64,000 bases of DNA from Bifidobacterium samirii (GCF_003952945.1 NZ_QXGK01000012.1:1-64000), one strand, 5' to 3'; counted from the first letter of the stretch, positions 8,902-18,126 are shown. The notes: generated by a model not told the origin, from the sequence alone. Program-made: numbers and translations.

Positions 8902-9609
8902 TCAGAACCGGCGCAGGATGTTGACGGTCAGTCGCGCCGCCGTGTCCGCGTATTCGGTGATGTCGAACTCGCGGAACACCTCGTAGTCGGTGTCGGCGTT
9001 GTCGGACAGCGCGCGGATCACGAGCGCGGGCACGCCGTTGCGGGCGGCGACGTGCGCGACCGCCGCGCCCTCCATCTCGACCGCGTCGGCGCCGGTCAGC
9101 GCGATCACCTCGGCCACCTTGGCCGGGTCGTCCACGAAGTAGTTGCCGGACGCGATCGTGCCGGTCACATGCGTGATGCCCATGTCGTCGAGGGCGGCGT
9201 CGGCGAGCGCCACGAGCCGCGGGTCGGAGTGGAACTCCTCGACGGGCGCGTCGTGCGTGCCGGGCGTCCACTGGCCGACGAGCCGCATGTCGGTGTCGAG
9301 GTAGCGCAGGGTGCCGCCGAGGACGACGTCGTTGATGTGGAGCGTCTTGTTGAGGTTGCCGGCGATGCCGGAGAAGACGATCGCGTCGGGATGGTACGTG
9401 TCGATGAGGTGCTGGGTGGTGGCGGCCGCGTTGACGAGGCCCATGCCGCCGACGGTGGCGGCCACGTCGATGACGGTGCCGGAGTCGGCGGTGATGGTGC
9501 CGCGGGTCACGTCGAGGCTGGCGGCGTGGTCGTGGGCGACGTGCTCGAGGCTGTCGGCGATGTGCGCGACCTCTTCGTCCATGGCTCCGATGATGGCGAT
9601 GGTGGTCAT
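8902..9609 (-). CDS. mtnN: 5'-methylthioadenosine/S-adenosylhomocysteine nucleosidase
   Basis: A 235-residue MTA/SAH nucleosidase (Pfs). The N-terminus MTTIAIIGAMDEEV contains the conserved E12. DAVEMEGAAVAHVA and IRALSDNAD near the C-terminus carry the conserved Glu of the ribose-binding site and the catalytic Asp. It cleaves MTA, SAH and 5'-deoxyadenosine, recycling adenine and feeding the activated methyl cycle and autoinducer-2 synthesis. The true start is ATG 9607-9609 with a GAAAGGAA site; a longer in-frame opening upstream overlaps the DAHP synthase and is not coding. The gene lies 68 bp downstream of a DAHP synthase gene. Confidence 0.93.
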   Translation of the reverse strand: MTTIAIIGAMDEEVAHIADSLEHVAHDHAASLDVTRGTITADSGTVIDVAATVGGMGLVNAAATTQHLIDTYHPDAIVFSGIAGNLNKTLHINDVVLGGTLRYLDTDMRLVGQWTPGTHDAPVEEFHSDPRLVALADAALDDMGITHVTGTIASGNYFVDDPAKVAEVIALTGADAVEMEGAAVAHVAARNGVPALVIRALSDNADTDYEVFREFDITEYADTAARLTVNILRRF

Positions 9610-9677
9610 GTCGTTCCTTTCGTTCGTTGGTTCCGGCGGCTGGTCCGCTCGTTGCCGCTGCTGGTGCGTCGCGGTCG

Positions 9678-10961
9678 TCACTTGCGCCGGCGGGCGGCGA
9701 CGGCGTCGGCGAGTTCGCGCAGAAGCCGTTCGGTCTCGTCCCAGCCGATGCACTTGTCGGTGATGGACTTGCCGTAGACGAGGCTGTCGAGCGGCCCGGC
9801 GGGCTGGTTGCCGGGTTCGATGAAGCTTTCCATCATGATGCCGGTGATGCCGGTCTCGCCGTCGGCGATGCGGCGGGCGATGTCGCGCACGACTTCGGCC
9901 TGGCGTCGTTCGTCCTTGCCGGAGTTGCCGTGCGAGCAGTCGACGATGACGCCGTGCGCGGCGGCGGAGTCGGCGGGCATCATGGCGCGCACGTCGGCCA
10001 TGGCGGCGGCGACGGATGCGGTGTCGTAGTTGGGGCCGTGGATGGAGCCGCGCAGCACGACGTGGCAGTCGGGGTTGCCGAGCGTTTCGACGGCGCAGGC
10101 GCGGCCCAGATGGTCGATGCCGAAGAACGTGTGCTGCTGGGCGGACGCGTAGCAGCCGTTGACGGCGGCCTTGACGGAGCCGTCGGTCGCGTTCTTGAAG
10201 CCGATCGGCATGGACATGCCGCTGGCGAGCTGGCGGTGGACCTGCGATTCGGTGTTGCGCGCGCCGATCGCGCCCCAGCTGACCGCGTCGGAGATGAACT
10301 GCGGCGACGTGGGTTCGAGGAATTCGGTGGCGGCGGCGAGGCCTTCGCCGAGCACGCCGAGCAGGGTGCGACGTGCGAGCAGCAGGCCCTTGCGGATGTT
10401 GTGCGAGCCGTCGATGTCGGGGTCGTTGATGAGGCCCTTCCAGCCGACGGTGGTGCGCGGCTTCTCGAAGTAGACGCGCATGACGATGAGCAGTTCGCCG
10501 TCGACGTCGGCCATGACGCCGGCGAGCCGGTGCGCGTAGTCGAGCGCGGCGGCCGGGTCGTGCACGGAGCAGGGGCCGACGATGACGAGCAGGCGGTCGT
10601 CCTGGCCGTACAGGCAGGCGCGGATCTCGTCGCGCGAGCCGGCGACGACCGCCTGGGCGGCGGCGTCGAGCGGCAGGTCGGCGAGCACCTGGGCGGGCGT
10701 GGGCAGCGGTTCGAGTTCGACGACGCGGCGGTTGATGATGCGGTCGATGCCGACCTGGTCCTCCCAGCGCGGCACGTCGGTGGCGGTCAGCGGGTTCTTG
10801 CCGTCGCGGATCGCCTTGCGGATGACGTGCAGGTCCTCGGGGGTGTTGAGCGGCTGCTGGCCGACGTGCAGCGGGTGCGCGGACGCGGGCGCTTCGCCCG
10901 ATGCGGGCGCGCCGCACAGTGCGGCGTCGGCGCACGGCTGCTGATGCTGTTGCGACGGCAT
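9678..10961 (-). CDS. class I 3-deoxy-7-phosphoheptulonate (DAHP) synthase, paralog 1
   Basis: A 427-residue enzyme of the AroF/AroG/AroH class, condensing phosphoenolpyruvate and erythrose 4-phosphate at the entry to the shikimate pathway. Diagnostic motifs are LLVIVGPCSVHDP, MRVYFEKPRTTVGWKG, SWGAIGARNTESQVHR and GFKNATDGS. The ATG at 10959-10961 follows AAGGAGAG. The N-terminal 45 residues are Ala/Gln/Pro-rich and longer than in the E. coli enzymes. A second paralog lies at 14854-15984 on the same strand with a LytTR regulatory cluster between. Which aromatic amino acid inhibits each isozyme cannot be told from sequence by eye. Confidence 0.94.
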   Translation of the reverse strand: MPSQQHQQPCADAALCGAPASGEAPASAHPLHVGQQPLNTPEDLHVIRKAIRDGKNPLTATDVPRWEDQVGIDRIINRRVVELEPLPTPAQVLADLPLDAAAQAVVAGSRDEIRACLYGQDDRLLVIVGPCSVHDPAAALDYAHRLAGVMADVDGELLIVMRVYFEKPRTTVGWKGLINDPDIDGSHNIRKGLLLARRTLLGVLGEGLAAATEFLEPTSPQFISDAVSWGAIGARNTESQVHRQLASGMSMPIGFKNATDGSVKAAVNGCYASAQQHTFFGIDHLGRACAVETLGNPDCHVVLRGSIHGPNYDTASVAAAMADVRAMMPADSAAAHGVIVDCSHGNSGKDERRQAEVVRDIARRIADGETGITGIMMESFIEPGNQPAGPLDSLVYGKSITDKCIGWDETERLLRELADAVAARRRK

Positions 10962-11054
10962 GGTCTCTCCTTGGCTCGTTGGTCTTCCCCAAGGATAGGC
11001 CATGCACTGTTCACGCCCGGCCGAAGCGGTGCGGACGGGCGGGCGCGCCCGCGG

Positions 11055-11933
11055 TCAGTCGCGCCGGGCGGCGGCGATGGCCTCGCGGATCTCGCTCTGC
11101 CGGCGCGACGGCAGAGGCAGTTCCATGCCGTCGGTCATCACCACCTTGTCGGACACGCTGCGCACGTACAGGGCGTTCACCACGTATCCGCGGTGGATGC
11201 GCACGAATCCGCCGTCCGGACCGTCCAGTCCGTTCGCGGCGAGGAACGACGACAGCCCCTCGTGCACCGTGTACGTGCTGCCGTCGGTCATGTGCAGCAC
11301 CGTGTTATGCCCGTCGACCGACAGGTAGCGCAGGTCGAACGGCAGCAGCCGGTGGATCGCGCCGGCCACGTCCTGGATGCGCAGTTCGCGACGGTACCGT
11401 TTCTGTTCGGCCATGAGCGACACCGCGCGCAATCCGGCCGCGCCGGCCCGGTAGGGGAACTGCTCGCCCTCCTCGGCCGCGCGCAGCGGGTTCGACACAT
11501 GCCAGTGGACCAGCCGCGCGTGGGCCGGCTCGCCGCGCCAGACCATCGTGAACCGCTGCGTATCGGCGAACACGATTCCCTGATCGGGCGCCGTATACGC
11601 CTCGTACTGGCCCATCACGACCGTCAGTCCGTCGCAGGACGCGACCCATTCGTAGCGTTCCGACGTGAACACCAGATCGGGCAGGGCGATCGCGTTGAAC
11701 AGGATGCCCTGCGTCGATATGCGGTACTGTTCCGGCTGCGCGCCGATGCCGGCGAAATCACCGTCCAAACGTTCCGACAGCCAGACGACGTCGCCCGTGT
11801 AGAAGCGGTGGATCACCTCCCGGGAAAGCCGCTCCCAGACCGTATGGTCCCTTGCCGGCGAGCCGTTTCCGCCCGCGGCGCCATCGACGGCACCGGCGCC
11901 GTCGCCCGGCATCGTCATCTCGGCATCCGTCAT
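11055..11933 (-). CDS. NTF2-like/LytTR DNA-binding protein
   Basis: A 292-residue protein. The first 22 or so residues are Gly/Ala/Asp-rich; residues about 27-150 resemble a SnoaL/NTF2-like cone fold (VIHRFYTGDVVWL, ARLVHWHVSNPL); the C-terminal 100 residues form a LytTR DNA-binding domain (HNTVLHMTDGSTYTVHEGL, FVRIHRGYVVNALYV, LPLPSRRQSEIREAI). There is no receiver domain, so it is not a classical response regulator; the NTF2-like part may sense a small ligand. The start at 11931-11933 has GGGGAGGT six bases before it. It lies downstream of a LytTR kinase/regulator pair in the same orientation. Its targets are unknown. Confidence 0.75.
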   Translation of the reverse strand: MTDAEMTMPGDGAGAVDGAAGGNGSPARDHTVWERLSREVIHRFYTGDVVWLSERLDGDFAGIGAQPEQYRISTQGILFNAIALPDLVFTSERYEWVASCDGLTVVMGQYEAYTAPDQGIVFADTQRFTMVWRGEPAHARLVHWHVSNPLRAAEEGEQFPYRAGAAGLRAVSLMAEQKRYRRELRIQDVAGAIHRLLPFDLRYLSVDGHNTVLHMTDGSTYTVHEGLSSFLAANGLDGPDGGFVRIHRGYVVNALYVRSVSDKVVMTDGMELPLPSRRQSEIREAIAAARRD

Positions 11934-12164
11934 GATCGTACCTCCCCCACGCCGGGACAGAGCGCATCCGGCGTCCCTTTCGAGGGTACGGTTTCGGGGG
12001 CATGGTCCGCCACGCTCGCGGCACGAACGGTCCCGACGCGGCACGAATGGCGTCCCGTGCGTCATGAACGGCAAGGACGCCGGCATCAGGCCGTCGCCGC
12101 GTCGGCGCGCGACGGCGTGGGACGCCCACGACGGGGGCACACGGATGCGTCGGCGGCCGGCCGC

Positions 12165-13661
12165 TCAGGCCGCGACGGCCGTGCGCCCGCCGTCGGGAAG
12201 CATGATCGAGACGCGGAAGATCCCGTCGGACGCGTCGACGCGCATCTCGCCGCCCAGACGTTCCACCGTCGAACGCACCGACTCCAGACCGACGCCCGCA
12301 CCGTCATGGTGCGACGACAGCCAATGGCCCGACCGGTCGCGGCGGGGTCCGCCCACGAACGAGTTGTCGATCGTGAGGAACAGTTCGCCGCCGCGACCCG
12401 TGCGCGAGCGCACCGTCAGGAACGCGGGGCGCGCCTCCTGCGCGCACTGCCCGCGCAGCGCGGCGAGCGCGTTCTCCAGCAGATTGCCGAACACGACGGT
12501 CAGGTCGGTCGCGTCGAACGACAGGTCGGCGGGCACGTCGAGACGCACATCCGGACGCACGCCGAGCGAACGGACCGCCGCCACGTAATACGAGACGACC
12601 GCGTTGACGACCACATGGTCGCATACCGCGAGCGGCTCATCGACGCCCAGGTCGGCGACCATCGCGTCGAGATAGCGACGCAATCCCGGCAGGTCGTCGT
12701 TGCGCGCATACCCGTGCAACGCGACCATATGCTGCCGCAGGTCATGGCGCGACCGGCGCGCCTGCGCCATGCGATCGGTGAGCGACCTCACCTGCGCGCG
12801 ACCCAGTTCGAGCTGGCGGGCCGACTGCTCCGCCTCGACGCGACGCGACGCCTCGCAGTCCACCTTCGCAAGCAGCCAGTACAGCATCAGCAGCAGCGCG
12901 CAGTACATCGTCACCGCGAACACGCCCAGCTGGGCGGTCGCATCCGTCATCACGTCCATCTGACGGCCGTGGTACATCATGAGCAGCACGTACAGGCCGA
13001 ACGGCGCCAGCCACAGCACGCGCCACGCGACCGGTTCGATGACCGGACTGCGCAGGATGCGCGGCATCATCGTGCGCGCCGGCCGCCACAGCAGCGCCAC
13101 CGCCGCGACCGCCAGCCCGTATTCGGCGATGACGCCCGCGAACGACGAGTACGGGCCGAGCGCACGCCACTCGTCGTTGGCGACCATGTCGGCCATCTGG
13201 CCGACGAACACGCAGACGGCCATCATCGCCGCGCACGACAGCGACGTGAACAGGGCGCGCGGCAGGTCGAGGTCCGTCACATGCCAGAACCACAGGCATA
13301 CGAACGCGGCGAACGCGAGCGACAGCGACGCGCCCACCACATCGGACACGGGGGCGAAGAAGTACAGCCACACCGACGCCAGCAGGTAGCCGACGACCGC
13401 GGCCACGGTCGATACGACCACCATGCGATGCGGCACGCGCAGCAGATCCCACGCGATCGCGAAGCACAGGACGATCGCCGGGACGAGCGTCGCATGCTCG
13501 GCCAGGACGATGAGCAGCGTGGACGGCGTCAGCGGCGCGATCGTCGACGAATCGTAGAGGAACGCGAGCGGCGGCGCGACGACGTATATGGCGGCCAAGA
13601 TGGACGGGACGGGCGAGGCCACGGCCGGAACGGTCGCGGCGACGTGGATCGAGGCGATCAT
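12165..13661 (-). CDS. membrane sensor kinase, GHKL/AgrC-like, partner of LytTR regulator
   Basis: A 498-residue protein. The first 290 residues hold about eight hydrophobic helices. A dimerization/phosphorylation helix with RHDLRQHMVALHGYARN follows, then a GHKL ATPase domain (VVFGNLLENALAAL, GAGVGLESVRSTVERLGG). This layout is typical of AgrC/LytS-like kinases that sense peptides or membrane state. Its ATG at 13659-13661 overlaps the stop codon of the response regulator gene (ATGA), so the two are translationally coupled. The signal is unknown. Confidence 0.8.
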   Translation of the reverse strand: MIASIHVAATVPAVASPVPSILAAIYVVAPPLAFLYDSSTIAPLTPSTLLIVLAEHATLVPAIVLCFAIAWDLLRVPHRMVVVSTVAAVVGYLLASVWLYFFAPVSDVVGASLSLAFAAFVCLWFWHVTDLDLPRALFTSLSCAAMMAVCVFVGQMADMVANDEWRALGPYSSFAGVIAEYGLAVAAVALLWRPARTMMPRILRSPVIEPVAWRVLWLAPFGLYVLLMMYHGRQMDVMTDATAQLGVFAVTMYCALLLMLYWLLAKVDCEASRRVEAEQSARQLELGRAQVRSLTDRMAQARRSRHDLRQHMVALHGYARNDDLPGLRRYLDAMVADLGVDEPLAVCDHVVVNAVVSYYVAAVRSLGVRPDVRLDVPADLSFDATDLTVVFGNLLENALAALRGQCAQEARPAFLTVRSRTGRGGELFLTIDNSFVGGPRRDRSGHWLSSHHDGAGVGLESVRSTVERLGGEMRVDASDGIFRVSIMLPDGGRTAVAA

Positions 13662-14761
13662 GGGCGGCTCCCGGAGGTGATGGACGCGGCGGACGGGGGC
13701 GCGGCGGACGCGGCGGACGCGGCGGATGGGGGCGCGGCGGACGCGAATGCGGCGGGCGGATCGTCGCGCATCATGCTGAAGACGTGGTCGGCGTAGCGGG
13801 CGCGCGCCTCGGCGGCGCGGCGGCGGCTCACCGGCACGCGCACGCCGCCGCGGGACAGGACGAACGCGTCGCCGTCGAGTCCGGCCACACAGTCGAGGTT
13901 GACGACGTAGCCGCGGGCGCACACGAAGAACCACGGCATGCCTGCGAGCGCCGATTCGAGCGTGGAGAAGCTCATGCGCACGCTGAACGCCGGTCGGGCC
14001 GGGTCGAGCGCGTCGTGGAACGCGACCCGGTGCAGGTCGGCGCGGCAGTATGCCAGCCGTTCCGTATCGACGCGCAGGACCGGCTGCGCGTCGGATACGG
14101 ACGTCGGCGCGGATGCGGACGATGCGGCGGATGCCACGGACGCCCCGGATGCCCCGGATGCGACGGATGCGACGGACGCGACGGACGCGTCCGTCGGCTC
14201 GGGGGTGATGATGGCGGCCATCGCCGCGGCGTCGAGAACGCGCGTGCGCAGCAGGTCGGCGTCGTGCGCGCCGATCGGCAGGTCGATGACGGACGGCGGG
14301 ACCGGCGGGGCGGATCCGGCCGTCGCCGCACCGCCGGCGCCTGCGCCGACGCCGGGCATCCGGGAGACGATCTTGTCGAGCACGACGGCCAGTTCGGATT
14401 GCAGGAACGGTTTGACGAGATAGCCGGCGGCGTCCACGCCGTAGCCGGCGACCGCGAAGTCGGTGCTGACCGTGGTGAACACGACCGGCACGTCGAAGCC
14501 GTGGCGACGTAGCCATCGGGCCGCGTCCATGCCGGTCGTGCGCGCGTCGTCGGGCGAGTCGAGCGTGTCGAAGTAGCCGTCGAGGAACACCACGTCGAAC
14601 CGGGCCGCGCGGAACGCGGCGACGAATGCGGCGGGAGAGTCGAACCGTTCGATTCCGCAGCCGATCGCGCGCGCGGCGCAGTAGGAGGCCACGGACGACG
14701 CGAGCCGGTCGCGGTGGTCGGCGACGTCGTCGACGATCGCGCAGCGCAGGACGGGGTGCAT
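13658..14761 (-). CDS. LytTR response regulator with low-complexity linkers
   Basis: A 367-residue regulator. The receiver (1-130) has DD at 11-12, D61 in VVFLDGYFDT and K117 in YLVKPFL. A LytTR domain lies at about residues 205-335 (MSFSTLESAL, GYVVNLDCVAGL, VPVSRRRAAEARARY). Between them is a tandem VAS/GAS/ASA-repeat linker (DNA 14098-14190) and the C-terminus is an ASAAPPSAAS-type repeat (DNA 13674-13745). Both are made of repeated GCGGACGCG-like codons, prone to slippage. Start ATG 14759-14761 follows AAGGAGG. The frame is open upstream through the DAHP synthase gene but that part is not coding. Confidence 0.8.
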   Translation of the reverse strand: MHPVLRCAIVDDVADHRDRLASSVASYCAARAIGCGIERFDSPAAFVAAFRAARFDVVFLDGYFDTLDSPDDARTTGMDAARWLRRHGFDVPVVFTTVSTDFAVAGYGVDAAGYLVKPFLQSELAVVLDKIVSRMPGVGAGAGGAATAGSAPPVPPSVIDLPIGAHDADLLRTRVLDAAAMAAIITPEPTDASVASVASVASGASGASVASAASSASAPTSVSDAQPVLRVDTERLAYCRADLHRVAFHDALDPARPAFSVRMSFSTLESALAGMPWFFVCARGYVVNLDCVAGLDGDAFVLSRGGVRVPVSRRRAAEARARYADHVFSMMRDDPPAAFASAAPPSAASAASAAPPSAASITSGSRP

Positions 14762-14853
14762 GACGGAACCTCCTTCGGTCGTCACGGATCGGCCCGCCGG
14801 CGCGCGGTCGGCGCGGTCGGCGGGCCGGGTGTCGGGCGCGTCGCCCGCGGCGG

Positions 14854-15984
14854 TCAGGCGGCGCGGCGGGCGGCGACGGCGTCGGCGAGCGTGTGCAGCA
14901 GCTGTTCGGTGCGGTCCCACGGGACGCACGAGTCGGTGACCGACTTGCCGTATTCGAGCTGGTCGAGCGGCGCGGGCTTCTGGTTGCCGGCCTTGAGGAA
15001 GCTTTCCATCATCACGCCGAGGATGCCCTGCTCGCCGGCGGCGACGCGCTCGGCGATGTTCTCCACGACCTCGGCCTCGACCGTCTCGTCTTTGCCGCAG
15101 TTGCCGTGCGCCGCGTCGATGACGAGACCGTGCTCGCTGGGGCCGGCCGCCTTGGAACGCTTCAGATCGGCCAGCGCCTGCGCGACGGATGCCGCGTCGT
15201 AGTTCGGGCCGTGGTTGGAGCCGCGCAGCACCAGATGGCAGTCGGGGTTGCCCTTCGTCTCGGCGGAGATGACGCGGCCGTCGAGGTTGATCGACAGGAA
15301 ATGGTGCTCGAACGCGGCCGCATAGCACGAGTCGGCGGCCGGCTTGACCGAGCCGTCGGTGGCGTTCTTGAAGCCGACCGGCATCGACAGGCCGCTCGCC
15401 AGCTCGCGGTGCACCTGCGATTCGGTGTTGCGCGCGCCGATCGCGCCCCAGCTGATCAGGTCGCAGATGTACTGCGGGGTGATCGGGTCGAGCCATTCGG
15501 TCGCGGTCGGCAGGCCCAGCTCCAGCACGTCGGTCAGCACCTTGCGCGCCAGCCACATGCCCTTGCGGATGTTGAAGCGGCCGTCCAGATCAGGGTCGTT
15601 GATCAGACCCTTCCAGCCGATCGTCGTGCGCGGCTTCTCGAAGTACACGCGCATGACGATCATCAGCCGGTCGCGCAGCTCCTCGTTGACGGCGGCCAGG
15701 CGGGTCGCATAGTCGTGCGCGGCCTTCGGATCGTGGATCGAGCAGGGGCCGACGATCACCAGCAGACGGTCGTCGCGGCCGTGCAGGATGTCGCGGATCT
15801 CCTGACGCGAGCGCAGCACCAGGTCGCTCATCGCGTCGGTCAGCGGCAGCTCCTTGAGGAAATACCGTGGCGCGGGGATCGGGTCGAGCTGACGGATGTT
15901 CACATCCACCGTCTCCGGGAACACGGCGTGCTCGTCCAGTCGACGCGCGTCCTCGGAACTGTCCGGACCTCGCAACCCTGCCAT
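14854..15984 (-). CDS. class I DAHP synthase, paralog 2
   Basis: A 376-residue AroF/AroG/AroH-class enzyme. It carries the same motifs as the paralog at 9678-10961 (VGPCSIHDP, MRVYFEKPRTTIGWKG, SWGAIGARNTESQVHRELA, GFKNATDGSVKP) but has a shorter N-terminus. I chose the ATG at 15982-15984 (MAGLRGPDSS), preceded by an AAGGAGAGG stretch; a start nine codons earlier is possible. Two DAHP synthases with different feedback control are usual in bacteria. The 92-bp gap before the LytTR regulator gene suggests possible co-transcription with the cluster. Confidence 0.94.
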   Translation of the reverse strand: MAGLRGPDSSEDARRLDEHAVFPETVDVNIRQLDPIPAPRYFLKELPLTDAMSDLVLRSRQEIRDILHGRDDRLLVIVGPCSIHDPKAAHDYATRLAAVNEELRDRLMIVMRVYFEKPRTTIGWKGLINDPDLDGRFNIRKGMWLARKVLTDVLELGLPTATEWLDPITPQYICDLISWGAIGARNTESQVHRELASGLSMPVGFKNATDGSVKPAADSCYAAAFEHHFLSINLDGRVISAETKGNPDCHLVLRGSNHGPNYDAASVAQALADLKRSKAAGPSEHGLVIDAAHGNCGKDETVEAEVVENIAERVAAGEQGILGVMMESFLKAGNQKPAPLDQLEYGKSVTDSCVPWDRTEQLLHTLADAVAARRAA

Positions 15985-16178
15985 CGTGCCTCTTCCTCTC
16001 CTTGCGGTCATACGGATGCGGCGGCCGGGCCCGCGGGCGGGCCGCCGATATCGACCATACCTTAACGGATGGGTCGGCGTCGGAGCCCGGCCCGACCGCA
16101 ACGTGGGACGGGGGCGGCGCGGCCGGGGCCGGCACGGCCGGGACCGGCACGGGCGGGACCGGCGGACGACGGATGGTT

Positions 16179-16537
16179 GCGTCGCAATCCGCACGGAACC
16201 GGGTTGTCATGTACGAATCCCGACGCGACGCAGGCCGTGCGCGTCGCAAGTCGTAAGAATCGGGACCATCCCATACGAATCACGACGCAACACGCGACTC
16301 CCGCGTCGCAAGTCGTATGAAATCAGGCCCATCCCGTACGAATCCCGACACAGGGCAGGACGGTCGCGTCGCAATCCGTATGTCCGTCATTGATCATATG
16401 CGGATTGCGACGCAACGCAGGTGTTCCGCGTCGCAATCGGTAACCGACGGTCAGATCACGTACCGATTGCGACGCTGCATGTAGTCCCCGCGTCGCAATC
16501 CGTAACGGACCGTCGGGTCGTGTACGGATTGCGACGC
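16179..16537. repeat. array of six hairpins with 62-bp pitch (subfamily A)
   Basis: Six units occur head to tail. Left arms of type GCGTCGCAATCCGTA start at 16179, 16241, 16303, 16366, 16428 and 16490; the matching right arms (TACGGATTGCGACGC type) end at 16226, 16288, 16351, 16413, 16475 and 16537. The pitch is therefore 62, 62, 63, 62, 62. Each hairpin covers about 48 nt and 14 nt separate hairpins. Units 5 and 6 have perfect 15-bp stems differing by one base pair changed on both arms (CGGTA/TACCG against CCGTA/TACGG). The array fills most of the 581-bp space between paralog 2 of DAHP synthase and the PepC gene; 15985-16178 is G+C-rich with simple GGCACGGCC-like repeats and no gene. Confidence 0.85.
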
Positions 16538-16565
16538 AAGGAGACCGTGGGAACCGGGGAAACGA

Positions 16566-17912
16566 TCAGGCGAGGGCGCCCATCGGATCCCAGGCCGGGA
16601 GCATCTGGGCCGGCTCGTCGAGCGCGGCCTGGTACTCGGCCGGGAGCATCGCCTTCGGGACGGCGACCTCGTACACGTACTCGGTGAACCAGTCGTCGCT
16701 CATCGTGAAGTAGCCCTTGTCGGCGATGTCGGTGCCCCACGAGTTCTCGACGCGCCAGCGGCGGGTGGTGACGCCGTCCTCGGCCACGTCGACGCCGGCG
16801 AACGCCATCGCGTGGTTCATCGCCGAGTCGCCGAAGCGCACGCGCGCCTCCTTGTCCATGTCGAAGTCGACGCCGTACACGCGGTCGTACTCGAACAGGT
16901 CGGTCGCCCACGCGCCCGACTGGCGGTCCATGAACGGGCCGCAGTCGGCGCCGAACCACACCGGGATGCCCTGCTCGGTGAGGATCTGGCGCACGCAGTC
17001 CTTCATGAACTGGTTCGGCACGTTCAGGTACTCGGTCGCGTCGCCGCCGGCCACGTTGCCCAGGTGCTCGATGCCGATCTTCTTGCCCTTCGGATGCTCG
17101 CGGCGCGGGTCGTCGACCAGGCACACGTAGCTTTCCAGGTCGGCCGGGCCGACGTACTTGTTCCAGAACTCGACCGGCGTGATCTCGCCGTCGCGGTGGA
17201 ACTCGCCGTCCTTGTCGGTCCACTCCCAGTCGAAGGAGACCGGCGGCTCGCCCAGGTGGATGGTGAGGATGCGGTGGCCGGCGGCGGTCGCGTCGGCGAC
17301 GATCTTCGCGGTGGCCTCGGCGTCGCCGGCCGCGTCGAACAGGTGCGCGACGGCGGTGTGCAGCAGGTGGCGCAGCTGCGTGTTCATCGGGCCGGTGTTC
17401 TTCGACGACTCGGTCTCCGGGAACAGGTCCTTCGGGACGGCGCCGTACTTCTTGTACACGTTCATCGCCATCGTCCACTGGCCGCCGTCGCCCATCACGT
17501 CGGCGAGCAGGTGCTGGATGAGACGCGAGTCGGCGGTCTCGCCGGCCTCGATCAGTGCGGCGACGTCCTTGAGGAAGTAGTTGACGCGCTCCAGCTTGTC
17601 GAAGTACATCGCATAGTTCTGGGAGAACTCGAACTCCTTGAGGTTCATGTTCTTCTTGGCGACGAAGCGGGCCACGTTCAGCGAGCTGAACAGCCAGCAG
17701 CGGCCGGAGCGGTCCTGGTGGGTCGCCTCGCCGTTGTCGACGACGGTCGAGAAGCGGCGCTGCAGCTGGCGGGCGCGATCGTAGTTGCGGGCCACCTTGT
17801 CGATGCCGGCGGCGGTGACGGCGTTCATCGCCAGACGGTTCGTGGCGTTGGCGTCGAATTCGTCACGCAGGCTGCCGAGCGCCTCGGCGCTCAGCGCGGT
17901 GATGTCACTCAT
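16566..17912 (-). CDS. pepC: C1 family aminopeptidase (PepC/bleomycin hydrolase)
   Basis: A 448-residue cytosolic cysteine peptidase. The catalytic Cys is C72 in GRCWLFSSLN, preceded by a Gln six residues before; the His is H367 in MNHAMAF and the Asn is N390 in VENSWG. Length and order match PepC, which trims N-terminal residues from oligopeptides and forms a hexameric barrel. The ATG at 17910-17912 follows AAAGGAG. It stands alone between two non-coding spacers, so it is probably monocistronic. Confidence 0.95.
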   Translation of the reverse strand: MSDITALSAEALGSLRDEFDANATNRLAMNAVTAAGIDKVARNYDRARQLQRRFSTVVDNGEATHQDRSGRCWLFSSLNVARFVAKKNMNLKEFEFSQNYAMYFDKLERVNYFLKDVAALIEAGETADSRLIQHLLADVMGDGGQWTMAMNVYKKYGAVPKDLFPETESSKNTGPMNTQLRHLLHTAVAHLFDAAGDAEATAKIVADATAAGHRILTIHLGEPPVSFDWEWTDKDGEFHRDGEITPVEFWNKYVGPADLESYVCLVDDPRREHPKGKKIGIEHLGNVAGGDATEYLNVPNQFMKDCVRQILTEQGIPVWFGADCGPFMDRQSGAWATDLFEYDRVYGVDFDMDKEARVRFGDSAMNHAMAFAGVDVAEDGVTTRRWRVENSWGTDIADKGYFTMSDDWFTEYVYEVAVPKAMLPAEYQAALDEPAQMLPAWDPMGALA

Positions 17913-18126
17913 GCGATTCTCCTTTGATCCGGCCGGCCTTGTGGGCCGACACAACGACGGCATCCGCAGCGCGGCGGGCCGGCGCGCATGGCGTCGGGCG
18001 TCGCACGGCGGATGCCGTACCGACAAACAGCTACATAGTGTACTCGCCACGCGCCGGGCGTCGGTTGACACGATGACGACCGCCGCGACCGGGTCGGCGC
18101 GGCCCCGTCGGCGCGCCGGATATGCG

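Noticed and set aside
11055-12140. Longer start for the NTF2/LytTR gene
   Set aside because: The upstream residues are low-complexity and Arg/Pro-rich; the chosen ATG has a GGGGAGGT site at proper distance.
16179-16537. CRISPR array
   Set aside because: Units are hairpins with arms alternating in orientation and partly conserved spacers; there are no unique spacers of fixed length and no cas genes.
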